Assembly: GCF_020594515.1 (NCBI RefSeq)
Contig: NZ_JAJCTH010000001.1
Span: 62,001-126,000 of the forward strand
Direction: 5' to 3'
Origin: Rhodoferax sp. U2-2l
GTDB lineage: Bacteria > Pseudomonadota > Gammaproteobacteria > Burkholderiales > Burkholderiaceae_C
DNA length: 64,000 nt
The notes under the pieces are model-generated. The model was given only the letters and a program-made list of their open reading frames with translations. It did no database searches and was not told where the DNA came from. Shown piece by piece: positions 27,084-36,485 of the stretch. A program made the translations under genes and the position numbers. Every line of letters starts with the position of its first letter. The first letter of the stretch is position 1.

Positions 27084-27431
27084 TCAATGCGGCGCAGGGA
27101 TTCGGCGGCGTTTGATGATCACCACGGTCGGGGCGACCTTCGCCGCGACAGGCGCAGGCGCACAGGCAAACGTCCCTTCATCCGGCTTGGCATGCGCTGC
27201 AGCGGCGGCCAATTCCTTGTTGTCAGCCTGGCCCAGGGGTGTTACATGGTCGCCCACCACCAGGACAAACGCATCGCCCAGCTTGGCAAGCGCACCGCTT
27301 TGCTGCCCCTTGCGGGCACGGCCCAACAAACGCAGGGGGTCGTCTGCCGACCGCTCATAAGTGTGTTTGGCCCATTCGTGCGCTCCCAGGCGCACAGACC
27401 AGCGCAATTTCGTTTTCAATTCAGCATCCAT
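27084..27431 (-). CDS. Hypothetical protein divergent from parB-like gene
   Basis: 115 residues. The N-terminal half reads like a real protein (KLRWSVRLGAHEWAKHTYERSADDPLRLLGRARKG, LGDAFVLVVGDHVTPLG). An Ala-rich stretch and a basic tail follow (VVIIKRRRIPAPH). There is no signal peptide, TM helix or known domain. It shares a 79-nt divergent promoter region with the ParB-like gene. The frame is plausible but unproven. Confidence 0.5.
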   Translation of the reverse strand: MDAELKTKLRWSVRLGAHEWAKHTYERSADDPLRLLGRARKGQQSGALAKLGDAFVLVVGDHVTPLGQADNKELAAAAAHAKPDEGTFACAPAPVAAKVAPTVVIIKRRRIPAPH

Positions 27432-27438
27432 CCATCAT

Positions 27439-27468
27439 TTGTCTGGCGTTATTGTCGCTGCCTACAAT
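27439..27468 (+). promoter_or_regulatory. Candidate sigma-70 promoter for parB-like gene
   Basis: TTGTCT (27439-27444), an 18-nt spacer and TACAAT (27463-27468), 42 nt before the ATG. Confidence 0.5.
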
Positions 27469-27510
27469 GCGCGCCCCTTTTGTTTAAACGCCAGTCCCGA
27501 CGCCTTATTT

Positions 27511-28377
27511 ATGAACATCATCGTCAACGAAGAACTGAAAGCCTACATTGATCCGTTGACCCCGGAGGAATACGCCGCCCTGGAACGCAGCATTTTGACC
27601 GAAGGATGCCGGGACGCCCTGGTGTTGTGGGGTGAGGTGCTGGTGGATGGGCACAACCGCTATGCGATCTGCCAGGCGCATGGCCTGCCGTTTCAAACCA
27701 CACAAAGCACGCTGTTCAAAAGCCTGGAAGATGTCCACCTGTGGATGATTGACCAGCACCTGGGCCGGCGCAGTGTGTCGGACTTCCAGCGTGGCATCCT
27801 GGCGCTGCGCAAACGCGACATCCTGGCCGCCCGCCGTGGCCGCACCTCCACCCCCGCGAGCGCGCAGGCCACCGCCGATGACGCCAGCGTGCCGGGGGAG
27901 ACGCCGCCTTGGGACGATGTTGCGCCCGATCAGCCGCCGCTGTCCACGGTGCCACTGGCCAGCCGCGACGACATCGCCAGGGCGGCGCGCCTGAGCAGCA
28001 ACCAGGTGGTGTTGATTGAAAAGATCCAGAAGCAGGCGGCGCCTGAAGTGGTGGCGGCGCTGAGATCCGGGGCGATTTCCCTCAACGCGGCCGCTGCGGT
28101 GGCGAGTTTGTCCGCACCCGAGCAGGTGGCAGCGGCCGTGGGTGGCGCCGATGAACTCAAGCAGGCCGCCAAACGGGTGCGCGAGGCCAAGCGCAAACCA
28201 CGCGTGATGCCTGAAGACACCAGCGATCAGGAGGCGCTCGCGCAGGTACCGGAGCCTCCAACGGCAGGTGATGAGGTCAGCGCCCTGAAACGCCGCATTG
28301 CCCAGCTGGAAAAAGAAAACGATGCTTTGCGCAAACAGGTGCTGGGTCTGCTGGAGAAAGCCAGCCGCCTGGGCTGA
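27511..28377 (+). CDS. ParB/Srx-fold domain protein (ParB-like N-terminal domain)
   Basis: 288 residues from MNIIVNEELKAYIDPLTPEEYAALERSI; the frame is open 50 codons upstream but lacks protein character. The N-terminal ~110 residues form the ParB N-terminal fold with the motif VLVDGHNRYAIC, as in ParB/Spo0J nuclease-fold proteins. A possible HTH-like segment follows (SRDDIARAARLSSNQVVLIEKIQ), then a C-terminal coiled coil (ALKRRIAQLEKENDALRKQVLGLLEKA). No ParA gene is adjacent, so it is probably not a partition cassette. It lies 288 nt upstream of the motor-like operon, in the same direction. Confidence 0.85.
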   Translation: MNIIVNEELKAYIDPLTPEEYAALERSILTEGCRDALVLWGEVLVDGHNRYAICQAHGLPFQTTQSTLFKSLEDVHLWMIDQHLGRRSVSDFQRGILALRKRDILAARRGRTSTPASAQATADDASVPGETPPWDDVAPDQPPLSTVPLASRDDIARAARLSSNQVVLIEKIQKQAAPEVVAALRSGAISLNAAAAVASLSAPEQVAAAVGGADELKQAAKRVREAKRKPRVMPEDTSDQEALAQVPEPPTAGDEVSALKRRIAQLEKENDALRKQVLGLLEKASRLG

Positions 28378-28665
28378 GCCACACCGGCACCCGCCCAGGC
28401 CGTGGCAGGTAAAATCAGCGCCATCCCATGTGTCTGTGTGATGTGGCGGTGGATCTCCGTGGATGGCTTCAATAGCCCCCAACCCGCTGCGATGTGTCTT
28501 CTATCAGACGGTCAGTGGTGACCTGACAGCCGGGATGCGGCCCTTTGGGCACGCGCTCCCACAAGCCTTGGCAGAGGGATCAGACCTCCCCAGAAACCAG
28601 TGTGCAAGCCGATCAGCGGGTGTCCATCGGGTCGCTCACTCGCTATTTTTTTGATTGACTTTTTT

Positions 28666-29364
28666 ATGCCGCGCGCGTTGACACGCAAGAACTTTCACAG
28701 CTCGAACCTCATTCGCGTTCTGTCGGACCTGGCGCTGGTGGAGGCCTGCGAGCCGGGCACGGCATTTGCAGAAGACCTGGCGCAGTGGCTGAACCTGGAT
28801 GACGCGATCACCTTGCATGCGGTGCTTGCCGCGGGCGCCACGCCGCCGTCGCGCTCTGGCGCCTCAGAAAAAACGAACCTGACTGAGCAGTTCACGCGTC
28901 TGCGGGATGGCTTGGCGACGGTGGACTGGCCGGTGCCGGCCACCGCGTCGTATGAACCGTACCGTCGAGCCTATTCGGCGCATCAACGCGACATGGAGGC
29001 GAGCCTTCGCCCATTTCGTCTGCAGGTGCGGGAGGTGCTGGCCAGAACCTCGCCAACACTGGCGAAGCTGGCCGCGCTGGACGCCGTTTTCGACAAGTCG
29101 CTGTGTGAACGTGAGCGGCAATTGCTCTCCACGCTGCCTGCGCTGCTGGCCAAGCGCTTTGAACGTCTGCGCCAAGCGCATCCGCCAGCGCCTGCTGACA
29201 CACCCGACACCGTGAATTCGCTCTCTCCCGAGACGTCCCCAGCCTGGCTGACGCGCTTTGGCCAGGAGATGCAAGCCGTGCTGCTGGCAGAGCTGGACGC
29301 CCGGCTGGAACCCACACTTGGGCTCATTGAAGCCTACAACCTTGAAATGCCCCAACCGTCATGA
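28666..29364 (+). CDS. DUF3348 family protein
   Basis: 232 residues starting MPRALTRKNFHSSNLIRVLSDL; an upstream in-frame start would add 22 unconvincing residues. All-helical, soluble, no signal peptide. Matches the Burkholderiales family DUF3348. First gene of a four-gene operon; its stop overlaps the next start by ATGA. The function is unknown. Co-occurrence with a MotA/MotB-like pair suggests an accessory or cytoplasmic regulator of that complex (inference). Confidence 0.85.
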   Translation: MPRALTRKNFHSSNLIRVLSDLALVEACEPGTAFAEDLAQWLNLDDAITLHAVLAAGATPPSRSGASEKTNLTEQFTRLRDGLATVDWPVPATASYEPYRRAYSAHQRDMEASLRPFRLQVREVLARTSPTLAKLAALDAVFDKSLCERERQLLSTLPALLAKRFERLRQAHPPAPADTPDTVNSLSPETSPAWLTRFGQEMQAVLLAELDARLEPTLGLIEAYNLEMPQPS

Positions 29365-31520
29365 ATAGACATCTTTTCTCGCTCGCCTTCGCGGTGGGTC
29401 TGCTGGCCATCGCCTGGGTGGGCGTCGGCTTCATGGGCGGCCCTGTTCTGGCCATGGTGATGACCGTCCTCATCGGCTTGGTGTACGGGTTGGGTGCGCT
29501 GGAATTGCGCCAGTTCCGCCAGGATAGCGCGCGCCTGACCGCGGCGCTGGCAGCCGTTCCTGAGCCGCTGACCGACTTGCATGCGTGGCTGGACCAGGTG
29601 CCGGCATCGCTGCAGAACCCGGTTCGGCTGCGCGTGGAGGGCGAGCGCATCGGCTTGCCAGGCCCGGCGCTCACCCCCTATCTGGTGGGTCTGCTGGTGA
29701 TGCTGGGCATGCTGGGCACTTTTCTCGGCATGGTGGTCACCCTCAATGGGGCGGCTTTCTCGCTCGAAGGCACGGCAGATTTGCAAACCATCCGCAACGC
29801 GCTGGCAGCACCCATCAAAGGTTTAGGGTTGGCGTTTGGCACCTCAGTCGCGGGTGTCGCGGCATCGGCCATGCTGGGCTTGATGTCGGCCCTGAGTCGG
29901 CGCGACAGGCTGCAGGCGTCGCAACGGCTCGACACGCAAATTGCCACCCGCTTGCGCCAGTTTTCACACACCCATCAGCGCCAGGAAGCGTATCAGGCGC
30001 TCGCCACGCAAGCCCAGGCCCTGCCTGTGGTGGTGACCCAACTGCAGGCCATGATCGGCCAGATGGAGCGCACCAGCCAGCAGCTCAATGAGCGTTTGCT
30101 CAGCAACCAGAGCAGCTTTCATGGCGAGGTCAAAAGCCTCTACAGCGATCTGGCCGCCTCGGTGGACCAATCGCTCAAGGACAGCCTGACACAAAGCGCC
30201 CAGACGGCTGGCCAAAGCATCCAACCGGTGATCACGTCCGCCATGGCCGCCATGGCGCAAGAATCGCGCATGCTGCACCAGCGCGTGATCGATGCCGCGC
30301 AAGCCCAGGTTGACGGGCTGTGCGCCCAATTTGGCGCCACCGCGGCCACCGTCGACCAAACCTGGCAGGCGGCGCTGGCCAGCCACGAACGCACCAGTGC
30401 CGGTGTGGTCACGTCCCTGGGTGCCACGTTGACCGCGTTCAATGCGCAATTTCACGCGGATGCTGGGGCACTGCTGACCTCGGTTGCCAATGGGCAAGCC
30501 CAGCAGCTGAGCCAACAGGCCATCGCGGATGCGCAGCGTCAACAGGCCTGGCAAGACGCGTTGACGACCATGACGGCCGATTTGCGGCAGGCATGGCAAC
30601 AAGCCGGTGCGCAAACGCAGGCCCAGCAGCAGCAGATTTGTGCCACCCTGGCCAGCACGGCCCAAGACATGGCCCAGCGGGCACATGCCAGCGCCAACAG
30701 CACGCTCAGTGAAATCACCCGGCTGATGGGTCAGTCAGAGCAGCTGATCCAGACCTGCCTGGCCTCAGAGGCTGACTGGGTCCAGCAACACCAGGGACAG
30801 ATGGCGCAACTGGCCAGCCTGCTGCGCCAGGAACTTGGCCAGCTGCGCGATGACGAGGCCCGGCGCGGTCAGGCGGCGGTGGAGCGTCTGGGTGACTTGC
30901 AAACGGCGGTGGCCAGCCATTTGGTGACGCTGGGCACGGCGCTGGAAGACCCGATCAGGCGGCTGATCGACACCGCGTCCGAGGCGCCACGCGCCGCAGC
31001 CGACGTCATCGGTCAGCTGCGCCAGGAAATATCTGATGGCATCGCCCGTGACAACGACCTGCTGGCGGAGCGCAGTCGCATTTTGGCCACGCTGAACACC
31101 TTGCTGGATGGCATCCAACAGGCCTCGGTGGCGCAACGCGCCGTGATCGACAGCTTGGTGGCCTCGTCAGCCCAGGCGCTCAATCAGACCGGCAACCAAT
31201 TTGCTGAGCGGATGGATGCCGAGACCGGCAAACTCTCTGACATCGCCGCGCAGGTGACCGGCAGCGCTCTTGACGTCGCGAGCCTGGGCGAAACCTTCGG
31301 CTTTGCGGTCCAGACCTTCACGGCTGGCAATGAACAGCTGATTGGCAGCCTGCAACGCATCGAAGCGGCGCTGGACAAGTCGATGGTGCGCAGTGACGAG
31401 CAGCTCGCCTATTACGTGGCGCAGGCGCGCGAAATCATCGACCTGAGCACCCTGTCCCAGAAGGAAATCTTTGACGAACTGCGTCGACTGCCAGGGCGTT
31501 CGGCCTCAGAGGTGCGCTGA
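29361..31520 (+). CDS. DUF802 protein with MotA/TolQ/ZorA-like membrane part and long cytoplasmic tail
   Basis: 719 residues. Four predicted TM helices lie at about 4-22, 25-46, 106-128 and 152-177. TM3 (LVMLGMLGTFLGMVVTL) and TM4 (PIKGLGLAFGTSVAGVAASAML) carry the sequence pattern of MotA/TolQ/ExbB proton-channel subunits. The remaining ~540 residues are Gln/Ala-rich, helical and soluble, with repeat-like segments (DUF802), reminiscent of the long intracellular tail of ZorA. It overlaps its neighbours by ATGA upstream and TGATG downstream. Predicted stator-type ion channel partnered with the next gene. The cellular role is unknown. Confidence 0.85.
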   Translation: MNRHLFSLAFAVGLLAIAWVGVGFMGGPVLAMVMTVLIGLVYGLGALELRQFRQDSARLTAALAAVPEPLTDLHAWLDQVPASLQNPVRLRVEGERIGLPGPALTPYLVGLLVMLGMLGTFLGMVVTLNGAAFSLEGTADLQTIRNALAAPIKGLGLAFGTSVAGVAASAMLGLMSALSRRDRLQASQRLDTQIATRLRQFSHTHQRQEAYQALATQAQALPVVVTQLQAMIGQMERTSQQLNERLLSNQSSFHGEVKSLYSDLAASVDQSLKDSLTQSAQTAGQSIQPVITSAMAAMAQESRMLHQRVIDAAQAQVDGLCAQFGATAATVDQTWQAALASHERTSAGVVTSLGATLTAFNAQFHADAGALLTSVANGQAQQLSQQAIADAQRQQAWQDALTTMTADLRQAWQQAGAQTQAQQQQICATLASTAQDMAQRAHASANSTLSEITRLMGQSEQLIQTCLASEADWVQQHQGQMAQLASLLRQELGQLRDDEARRGQAAVERLGDLQTAVASHLVTLGTALEDPIRRLIDTASEAPRAAADVIGQLRQEISDGIARDNDLLAERSRILATLNTLLDGIQQASVAQRAVIDSLVASSAQALNQTGNQFAERMDAETGKLSDIAAQVTGSALDVASLGETFGFAVQTFTAGNEQLIGSLQRIEAALDKSMVRSDEQLAYYVAQAREIIDLSTLSQKEIFDELRRLPGRSASEVR

Positions 31521-32155
31521 TGCAGGACAGTGACGGGATGGAACACACGGCGCCGGTCTGGGCCGTGTTTGGTGACCTGATGTCGGGCCTGCTGGGGGCG
31601 TTTGTGCTGATTTTGGTGGCGGTGCTCGGCGTGCAGCTGGAGCTGGCCACCAACCTGGAAGCCGAGGTCAAAAAGCGCCAGATCGAAGAACAACGCCGCA
31701 TGACCCTGGAGAAGGCTTTGGCGATCCCTCTGGCGACGGGCCGCATCACTTTGAACAACGGGCGCATCGGCATCAGTGGCCGGGTGCTGTTCTCGCTGAA
31801 CTCTGACCAGTTGCAACCCGAGGGCCGACAACTGCTGAAAAGCCTGGTGACGCCGCTGCGGGCCTATTTGGCGTCGCGCAACGAACTGCTGATGGTCAGT
31901 GGCTTCACCGACGACCGCTCCATCCGCGACGGCAACGCCCAGTTTGCCGACAACTGGGAGTTATCGGCCCAGCGCGCGCTGACGGTGACCCGGGCCCTGA
32001 TCGACGAAGGCATGCCCTCGGGTTTGGTGTTCGCTGCGGCCTTTGGCGCTGAGCAGCCGATGACGCCCAATGTGGATGAGGCCGCGCGGGCGCAAAACCG
32101 GCGCGTGGAAATGGCGCCCGTGCCCCGGAACAGCACGTCAACACCGACGCCATGA
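31520..32155 (+). CDS. MotB/ZorB-like OmpA-family protein
   Basis: 211 residues. A single N-terminal TM helix (about 17-40) begins with FGDLMSGLLGAFVLILV. Asp19 sits where MotB, TolR and ZorB carry the proton-binding Asp. A charged linker follows (EAEVKKRQIEEQRRM), then an OmpA-type peptidoglycan-binding domain (VSGFTDDRS, LSAQRALTVTRALIDEG, AARAQNRRVEM). So it should anchor the preceding MotA-like channel to the cell wall. The canonical GHTD reads GFTD here. Its stop overlaps the next gene by ATGA. Confidence 0.9.
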   Translation: MQDSDGMEHTAPVWAVFGDLMSGLLGAFVLILVAVLGVQLELATNLEAEVKKRQIEEQRRMTLEKALAIPLATGRITLNNGRIGISGRVLFSLNSDQLQPEGRQLLKSLVTPLRAYLASRNELLMVSGFTDDRSIRDGNAQFADNWELSAQRALTVTRALIDEGMPSGLVFAAAFGAEQPMTPNVDEAARAQNRRVEMAPVPRNSTSTPTP

Positions 32156-32901
32156 AGGACGCTGACCCGGGCGGGCTGACGCCGGACATCGACGCCTTGC
32201 GCCAGCGTGGTGCGGCCAAATTCGACCCGGTCGGGTTCTTTTACCTGGAAGCGCTGGCCCGGCGCGCAAACGCCCAGCAGGGTCCGGTCAAACGCTTGCT
32301 TGACGTCAAACTGGCTCAGGCGTTGGTGAGGCTGAGAGACAACTTTGAGCGGGCCCAAACACAGACCCGCGAGGCGTTGGATCGGGTGGCGGTGCAGCAC
32401 CCGCAGGCGCTGGCTGAGCTGGAGCGGCGCTACGAGCTGGGGGACTTTGCCGCGGTGACCTCCGGCATCGCCAGGCTCAGAAACAAGGTCCACAGCACGC
32501 CTTTGGGGGCATTGGCCGGTCAGTTGTCCCCACCCCAGTCGCCCGGTGGCGCTGACCGTCTGGGCGAGATCGGCCGCGTTGGGCTGGGCCCGGAGTTGAC
32601 AGCGGCTCCGTATTTCAGAGCGACCTGGGCCAAACTCAGTGCCAACAAGCGTGTGACACAAGCCCTGGTCCAGGCACCCAAAAACGCGGGGCCGATCAAC
32701 TCCCACAGCCTGGTGCTGCGTTCGCTGGCCTTGATGCGCGATATTTCCCCCGACTACCTCAACCGCTTGACCTCGTACGTGGATACGCTGCTTGGCCTGG
32801 ACCAAGGAGGTAGACCGAAGCAGGCCACTGCCAAAAAAACGACCGAAGCCACTTCGGGCACCAAGAAAACAAGCCGCCCTGCGCGCCGGGGTCAAGCCTG
32901 A
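32152..32901 (+). CDS. DUF2894 family protein
   Basis: 249 residues, soluble and helical, beginning PDIDALRQRGAAKFDPVGFFYLEALARRA, the conserved start of DUF2894 proteins. The middle is Arg/Gln-rich; a second conserved part reads LTAAPYFRATWAKLSANKRVTQAL, and a Lys/Thr-rich basic tail follows. Last gene of the motor-like operon. FYLEALARR resembles a helical binding segment, but no function is known. Converges on opgH with a 28-nt gap. Confidence 0.85.
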   Translation: MKDADPGGLTPDIDALRQRGAAKFDPVGFFYLEALARRANAQQGPVKRLLDVKLAQALVRLRDNFERAQTQTREALDRVAVQHPQALAELERRYELGDFAAVTSGIARLRNKVHSTPLGALAGQLSPPQSPGGADRLGEIGRVGLGPELTAAPYFRATWAKLSANKRVTQALVQAPKNAGPINSHSLVLRSLALMRDISPDYLNRLTSYVDTLLGLDQGGRPKQATAKKTTEATSGTKKTSRPARRGQA

Positions 32902-32929
32902 TCACCCAGCGCCACGGGGCAGCGAGGGA

Positions 32930-34933
32930 TCAGGCCAGACTCAAACGCGGCGCCGCCAGCCGACTGGCGTGAAGCCAGGCGCGGCGCAGCACAGCCGGGG
33001 ACTTGGTTTCTTCGGGAATCAGCAGGTAGTTGTGGGCACGCATCGCGGTGCCCAGGCCCACACGGCTGGTGACCACCGCCATCGGGATGGCCAGCAGCAG
33101 GGGCAGGCCCACCGGCAGCAGCCAGACCAGGGCGCGTGGGTCGATCATGGCCACACCCACAGCAAGCGCCACCACCATCAGGCTCATCGGGGCGAGTTGC
33201 GCCAGCGCATGGCGCCATGGCACGGCGGCCGCTTCGCGTGGGGGCGATTTCCATTCGAGCTTGAGGCCGGTGACGGCCACCGCCACAAACAGCGAATGCG
33301 CCAGCATACGCACCGGGGCTTGCAGCAGGGCAATCACGGTTTCCAGCACGGCACTGCGCAGCAGGCTACCGGTGCCGCCAAAACTGTTTTGCTGGCCCTT
33401 GAGCAGCACCGCGGTGATGCCCAGCACCCGTGGCAAAAACAGCATACACAGCGTCCAGGCCCACAGTGCCATCAGTTCACCGGGCAGTTGCAGCCAGTCG
33501 GCCACCATGGGGGAGCCCGACAACCACAACGCGGTGCCCAGGGTCATGAAACTCAGCCACAAGGGCGCCGACAAATACGCCATGGCGCCGGTGGCAAACA
33601 TCGAGCGGTGCACCGGGTGAATGCCGGGTTCGGCGATCAACCGCGAGTTTTGCAGGTTGCCCTGGCACCAGCGGCGGTCGCGTTGTAATTCGGCCAGCAG
33701 ATCTGGTGGTTGTTGCTCGTAGCTGCCCACCAGGTCGCCCACCAGCCAGACGTTGTAACCGGCGCGGCGCATCAGCGCGGCCTCGACAAAGTCGTGCGAC
33801 ATGATGCTGCCCGACATGCCGCCGGTGCCAGAAATACGCGCCAGCGCGCAATGTTCCATGAACGGCGCGATGCGGATGATGGCGTTGTGGCCCCAGTAAT
33901 GTGACTCGCCCATTTGCCAGTACTGCATGCCCAGTGTGAACAGGCGCCCGGTCACGCGTGAGGCAAATTGTTGTGCCCGGGCGTGCAGGGTGACGTGGCC
34001 GATGGCCTGGGTGGCGGTCTGGATGATGCCTGCCGTGGGGTGGGCTTCCATCAGCTTGACCATGGAGACCAGGCAGTCGCCACTCATCACGCTGTCGGCA
34101 TCCAGCACCACCATGTAGCGGTAGTCTTTGCCCCAGCGGCGGCAGAAGTCGGCCACGTTGCCGGCCTTGCGGTCGCTGCGGCGTTTGCGCAGGCGGTAAT
34201 AAACCTCGACGTGGGGCCGGTCGGGCTGGCTGGCCAGCTGGCTGCGCAGTTCTTCCCAGGCGGCACGTTCGGCTTTCTGGATGAGCGGGTCGTTGCTGTC
34301 GGACAGCACAAACACGTCAAAGGTTTTGACATGCGCTGTCAAAGCGACCGACTCACAGGTGGCGCGCAAGCCAGCAAACACGGTGGACACATCCTCATTA
34401 CAAATCGGCATGATGATGGCGGTGCGGGCAGTCGCGTCCAGCGCGTGATGCTGCACCTGTTTGGCCGACAGGCTGTGGCGGTCACCCCGCAGCATCACGT
34501 AAAAACCCATCATCGCGGTCATGAAACCGGTCACCACCCAGGCCGACAACAGGCCAAACAGCGTGGCCTGCCCGTATTGCCAGAAGGCGTTGTCGTAGTC
34601 GGGCTGCATGTCGGTGAACAGGGTGGTGGCCAGCACCGTGCTGATCACGGTCAGCAGCACAAACACCATGCGCCGGCGTTGGGCAGCGTGTTGCCAGGGC
34701 TGCAGCCCTGTCGCCTTCGACGTGGCTGGCTCAGTTTGGGCCGCCGCACCGCCTGTCAGCTTCAGCACGGACTGCAGCGCCACACTGGCCAGGCTGTTCC
34801 AGAAACCACGCCACGGGCGCGGCACCATCGAGCCGCGATGGATCGGTGGCGCGGTGACGGCGTTGGGGTGCCGCACTTCGCGCAAGAGGCTGCGTGGGTT
34901 GGCTGCGCTCACGGTGTGATCAGGTTGGTCCAT
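32930..34933 (-). CDS. opgH: Glucans biosynthesis glucosyltransferase H
   Basis: OpgH (MdoH) polymerises UDP-glucose into the beta-1,2 backbone of osmoregulated periplasmic glucans across the inner membrane. The 667 residues show N-terminal TM helices, a family 2 glycosyltransferase core with SDSND at 211-215 and DADS at 278-281, HDF near 380, QRDRRW at 417-422, and four or more C-terminal TM helices. It is somewhat shorter than E. coli OpgH (about 850), mainly at the termini. Its start overlaps the opgG stop by 25 nt, so the two are translationally coupled. Confidence 0.95.
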   Translation of the reverse strand: MDQPDHTVSAANPRSLLREVRHPNAVTAPPIHRGSMVPRPWRGFWNSLASVALQSVLKLTGGAAAQTEPATSKATGLQPWQHAAQRRRMVFVLLTVISTVLATTLFTDMQPDYDNAFWQYGQATLFGLLSAWVVTGFMTAMMGFYVMLRGDRHSLSAKQVQHHALDATARTAIIMPICNEDVSTVFAGLRATCESVALTAHVKTFDVFVLSDSNDPLIQKAERAAWEELRSQLASQPDRPHVEVYYRLRKRRSDRKAGNVADFCRRWGKDYRYMVVLDADSVMSGDCLVSMVKLMEAHPTAGIIQTATQAIGHVTLHARAQQFASRVTGRLFTLGMQYWQMGESHYWGHNAIIRIAPFMEHCALARISGTGGMSGSIMSHDFVEAALMRRAGYNVWLVGDLVGSYEQQPPDLLAELQRDRRWCQGNLQNSRLIAEPGIHPVHRSMFATGAMAYLSAPLWLSFMTLGTALWLSGSPMVADWLQLPGELMALWAWTLCMLFLPRVLGITAVLLKGQQNSFGGTGSLLRSAVLETVIALLQAPVRMLAHSLFVAVAVTGLKLEWKSPPREAAAVPWRHALAQLAPMSLMVVALAVGVAMIDPRALVWLLPVGLPLLLAIPMAVVTSRVGLGTAMRAHNYLLIPEETKSPAVLRRAWLHASRLAAPRLSLA

Positions 34934-36474
34934 GTTTCGCTCAGTGTTTGTTGGTTGTGTTGCAGAAAGGCGCGCAGTTCAACCGGCTGGGCCGGGTTGA
35001 GCCGCTGCACACGCAGGGTCATGCGCCAGGCGCCGGTGACCGGGTTTTTGTAGGCCAGGGTTTCAATCACCCGGCCATTGGCGTTGCTGCTGGCCATGGC
35101 CTGCACGGGTGCGCCTTCGGGCAAGGCGTCCAGGGCCGGGCCGGCAAAATCCAGCACAAACTGGTGCTGGTCCTGCACCTCAGCGCCCGGCCGAAGGTAG
35201 CCCGTGCCACGGCGTGACTGCGTCACCCAGCCATTGGGCGGCAGCTGCTGGTTCTGGCCCTGCCAGTGGATCGTGTAGGCAAAATCTATCGACTGGCCCG
35301 GCTGGGGCATGTTGGCGGGTACCCAGTAGGCGGCCACGTTGTCGTGGGTTTCGTCGGGAATGCCAAACTGCAGCAGCTCCACCCGGCCCGGGCCCCAGTC
35401 GCCCAGTGGTGTGACCCAGGCGCTGGGCCGCAGTTCATAACGCGCTTCGGTGTCCTCATAACTGTGGAAGGCGCGGTCACGCTGCATCAGGCCAAAACCT
35501 TTCAGACTGGCCATGCTGAACGAGGTGGTGATCGCCGCGCCCGGGTTCTGCAATGGCCGCCACAACCATTCACCTTCGCCGGTGGCAATCATCAAGCCGT
35601 CGGAGTCGTGCACTTCGGGGCGGAAGTCTTCTTTGCGGGGCTGGTTCTCACCAAAGAAAAACATGCTGGTCAGTGGCGCCAGGCCCAGGGTGGCCACCGG
35701 TTGGTCGGTGGCGCGCATGAAGACACGGGCATGCACTTCGGTGATGGTTTGCTCACCCGGAGTGATGTCAAAACGGTAGGCGCCAGTCATGCGGGCTGAG
35801 TCCATCAGCGCGTAAATGGTGAGTTGTTTGGCACCAACACCCGGTTTTTCGAGCCAGAACTCGGTAAACCGTGGAAACTCTTCTGGGTTGGCGCCCGAGG
35901 TGTCCACCGCCAGCCCGCGTGCCGACAGGCCATAACGTTGCCCGGCACCCAGCGCCCGGAAGTAGCTGGCGCCTGAAAAAACGACCAGCTCGTCCTTGTG
36001 ATCGGCCGTGTTCAGGTGGCTGAAGGTGCGCAGGCCACCAAAACCGAGGTCACCCCAGGTTTGGGGCGACAGCTTGTTTTGCCCGTAGTTGAAGTCGGCC
36101 GGGTTGTACGGAATTGGCTTGACACCCTGCGCGGTGATTTCGTTGAGGCGAACGATGTCGCTGAGTCGGCCAACATGGAAAAAATTGGCCTCATACGGCA
36201 GCTTGTCGGCACGCCACAAGTTGCGGTCTGGGCTGAAGCGGATGTCGCGGTAACCGTCGTAGTCCAGATTGGCCAGCTCGGTGGGCATGGCCTGGTTGGC
36301 CGGTTTGAAGGGCGCTTGCGCCTGCGCACGGGCCAGTGCCGCCACATCGTCTAAACCCCAGGCTTGGGCCTGATCAGCGGCCAGAGTCAGCATACCGGCA
36401 ACCAGAAGGGCCACAAACTGGGTCGAAACGGCAGATGCGCGACGCTGAAAAGAAGGGTGAAAAAAGGATGGCAT
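34909..36474 (-). CDS. opgG: Glucans biosynthesis protein G
   Basis: Periplasmic OpgG (MdoG) is needed for branching and maturation of periplasmic glucans. The 521 residues have a signal peptide (VALLVAGMLTLAADQAQA, cleavage near residue 38) and the OpgG fold (YDGYRDIRFSPDRNLW, DSDGLMIATGEGEWLWRPL). AGGGG lies 6 nt before the ATG. A sigma-54 promoter upstream predicts a transcript start at about 36475, almost at this ATG. So either this transcript is leaderless, translation begins further in, or another promoter also serves the gene. Confidence 0.94.
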   Translation of the reverse strand: MPSFFHPSFQRRASAVSTQFVALLVAGMLTLAADQAQAWGLDDVAALARAQAQAPFKPANQAMPTELANLDYDGYRDIRFSPDRNLWRADKLPYEANFFHVGRLSDIVRLNEITAQGVKPIPYNPADFNYGQNKLSPQTWGDLGFGGLRTFSHLNTADHKDELVVFSGASYFRALGAGQRYGLSARGLAVDTSGANPEEFPRFTEFWLEKPGVGAKQLTIYALMDSARMTGAYRFDITPGEQTITEVHARVFMRATDQPVATLGLAPLTSMFFFGENQPRKEDFRPEVHDSDGLMIATGEGEWLWRPLQNPGAAITTSFSMASLKGFGLMQRDRAFHSYEDTEARYELRPSAWVTPLGDWGPGRVELLQFGIPDETHDNVAAYWVPANMPQPGQSIDFAYTIHWQGQNQQLPPNGWVTQSRRGTGYLRPGAEVQDQHQFVLDFAGPALDALPEGAPVQAMASSNANGRVIETLAYKNPVTGAWRMTLRVQRLNPAQPVELRAFLQHNQQTLSETWTNLITP

Positions 36475-36485
36475 GCCACCCCTAG

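Noticed and set aside
28666..32901. Calling the motor operon a Zorya system outright
   Set aside because: No ZorC, ZorD or ZorE-like gene is present and the flanking families are lineage-specific; only the channel pair is Zorya-like.
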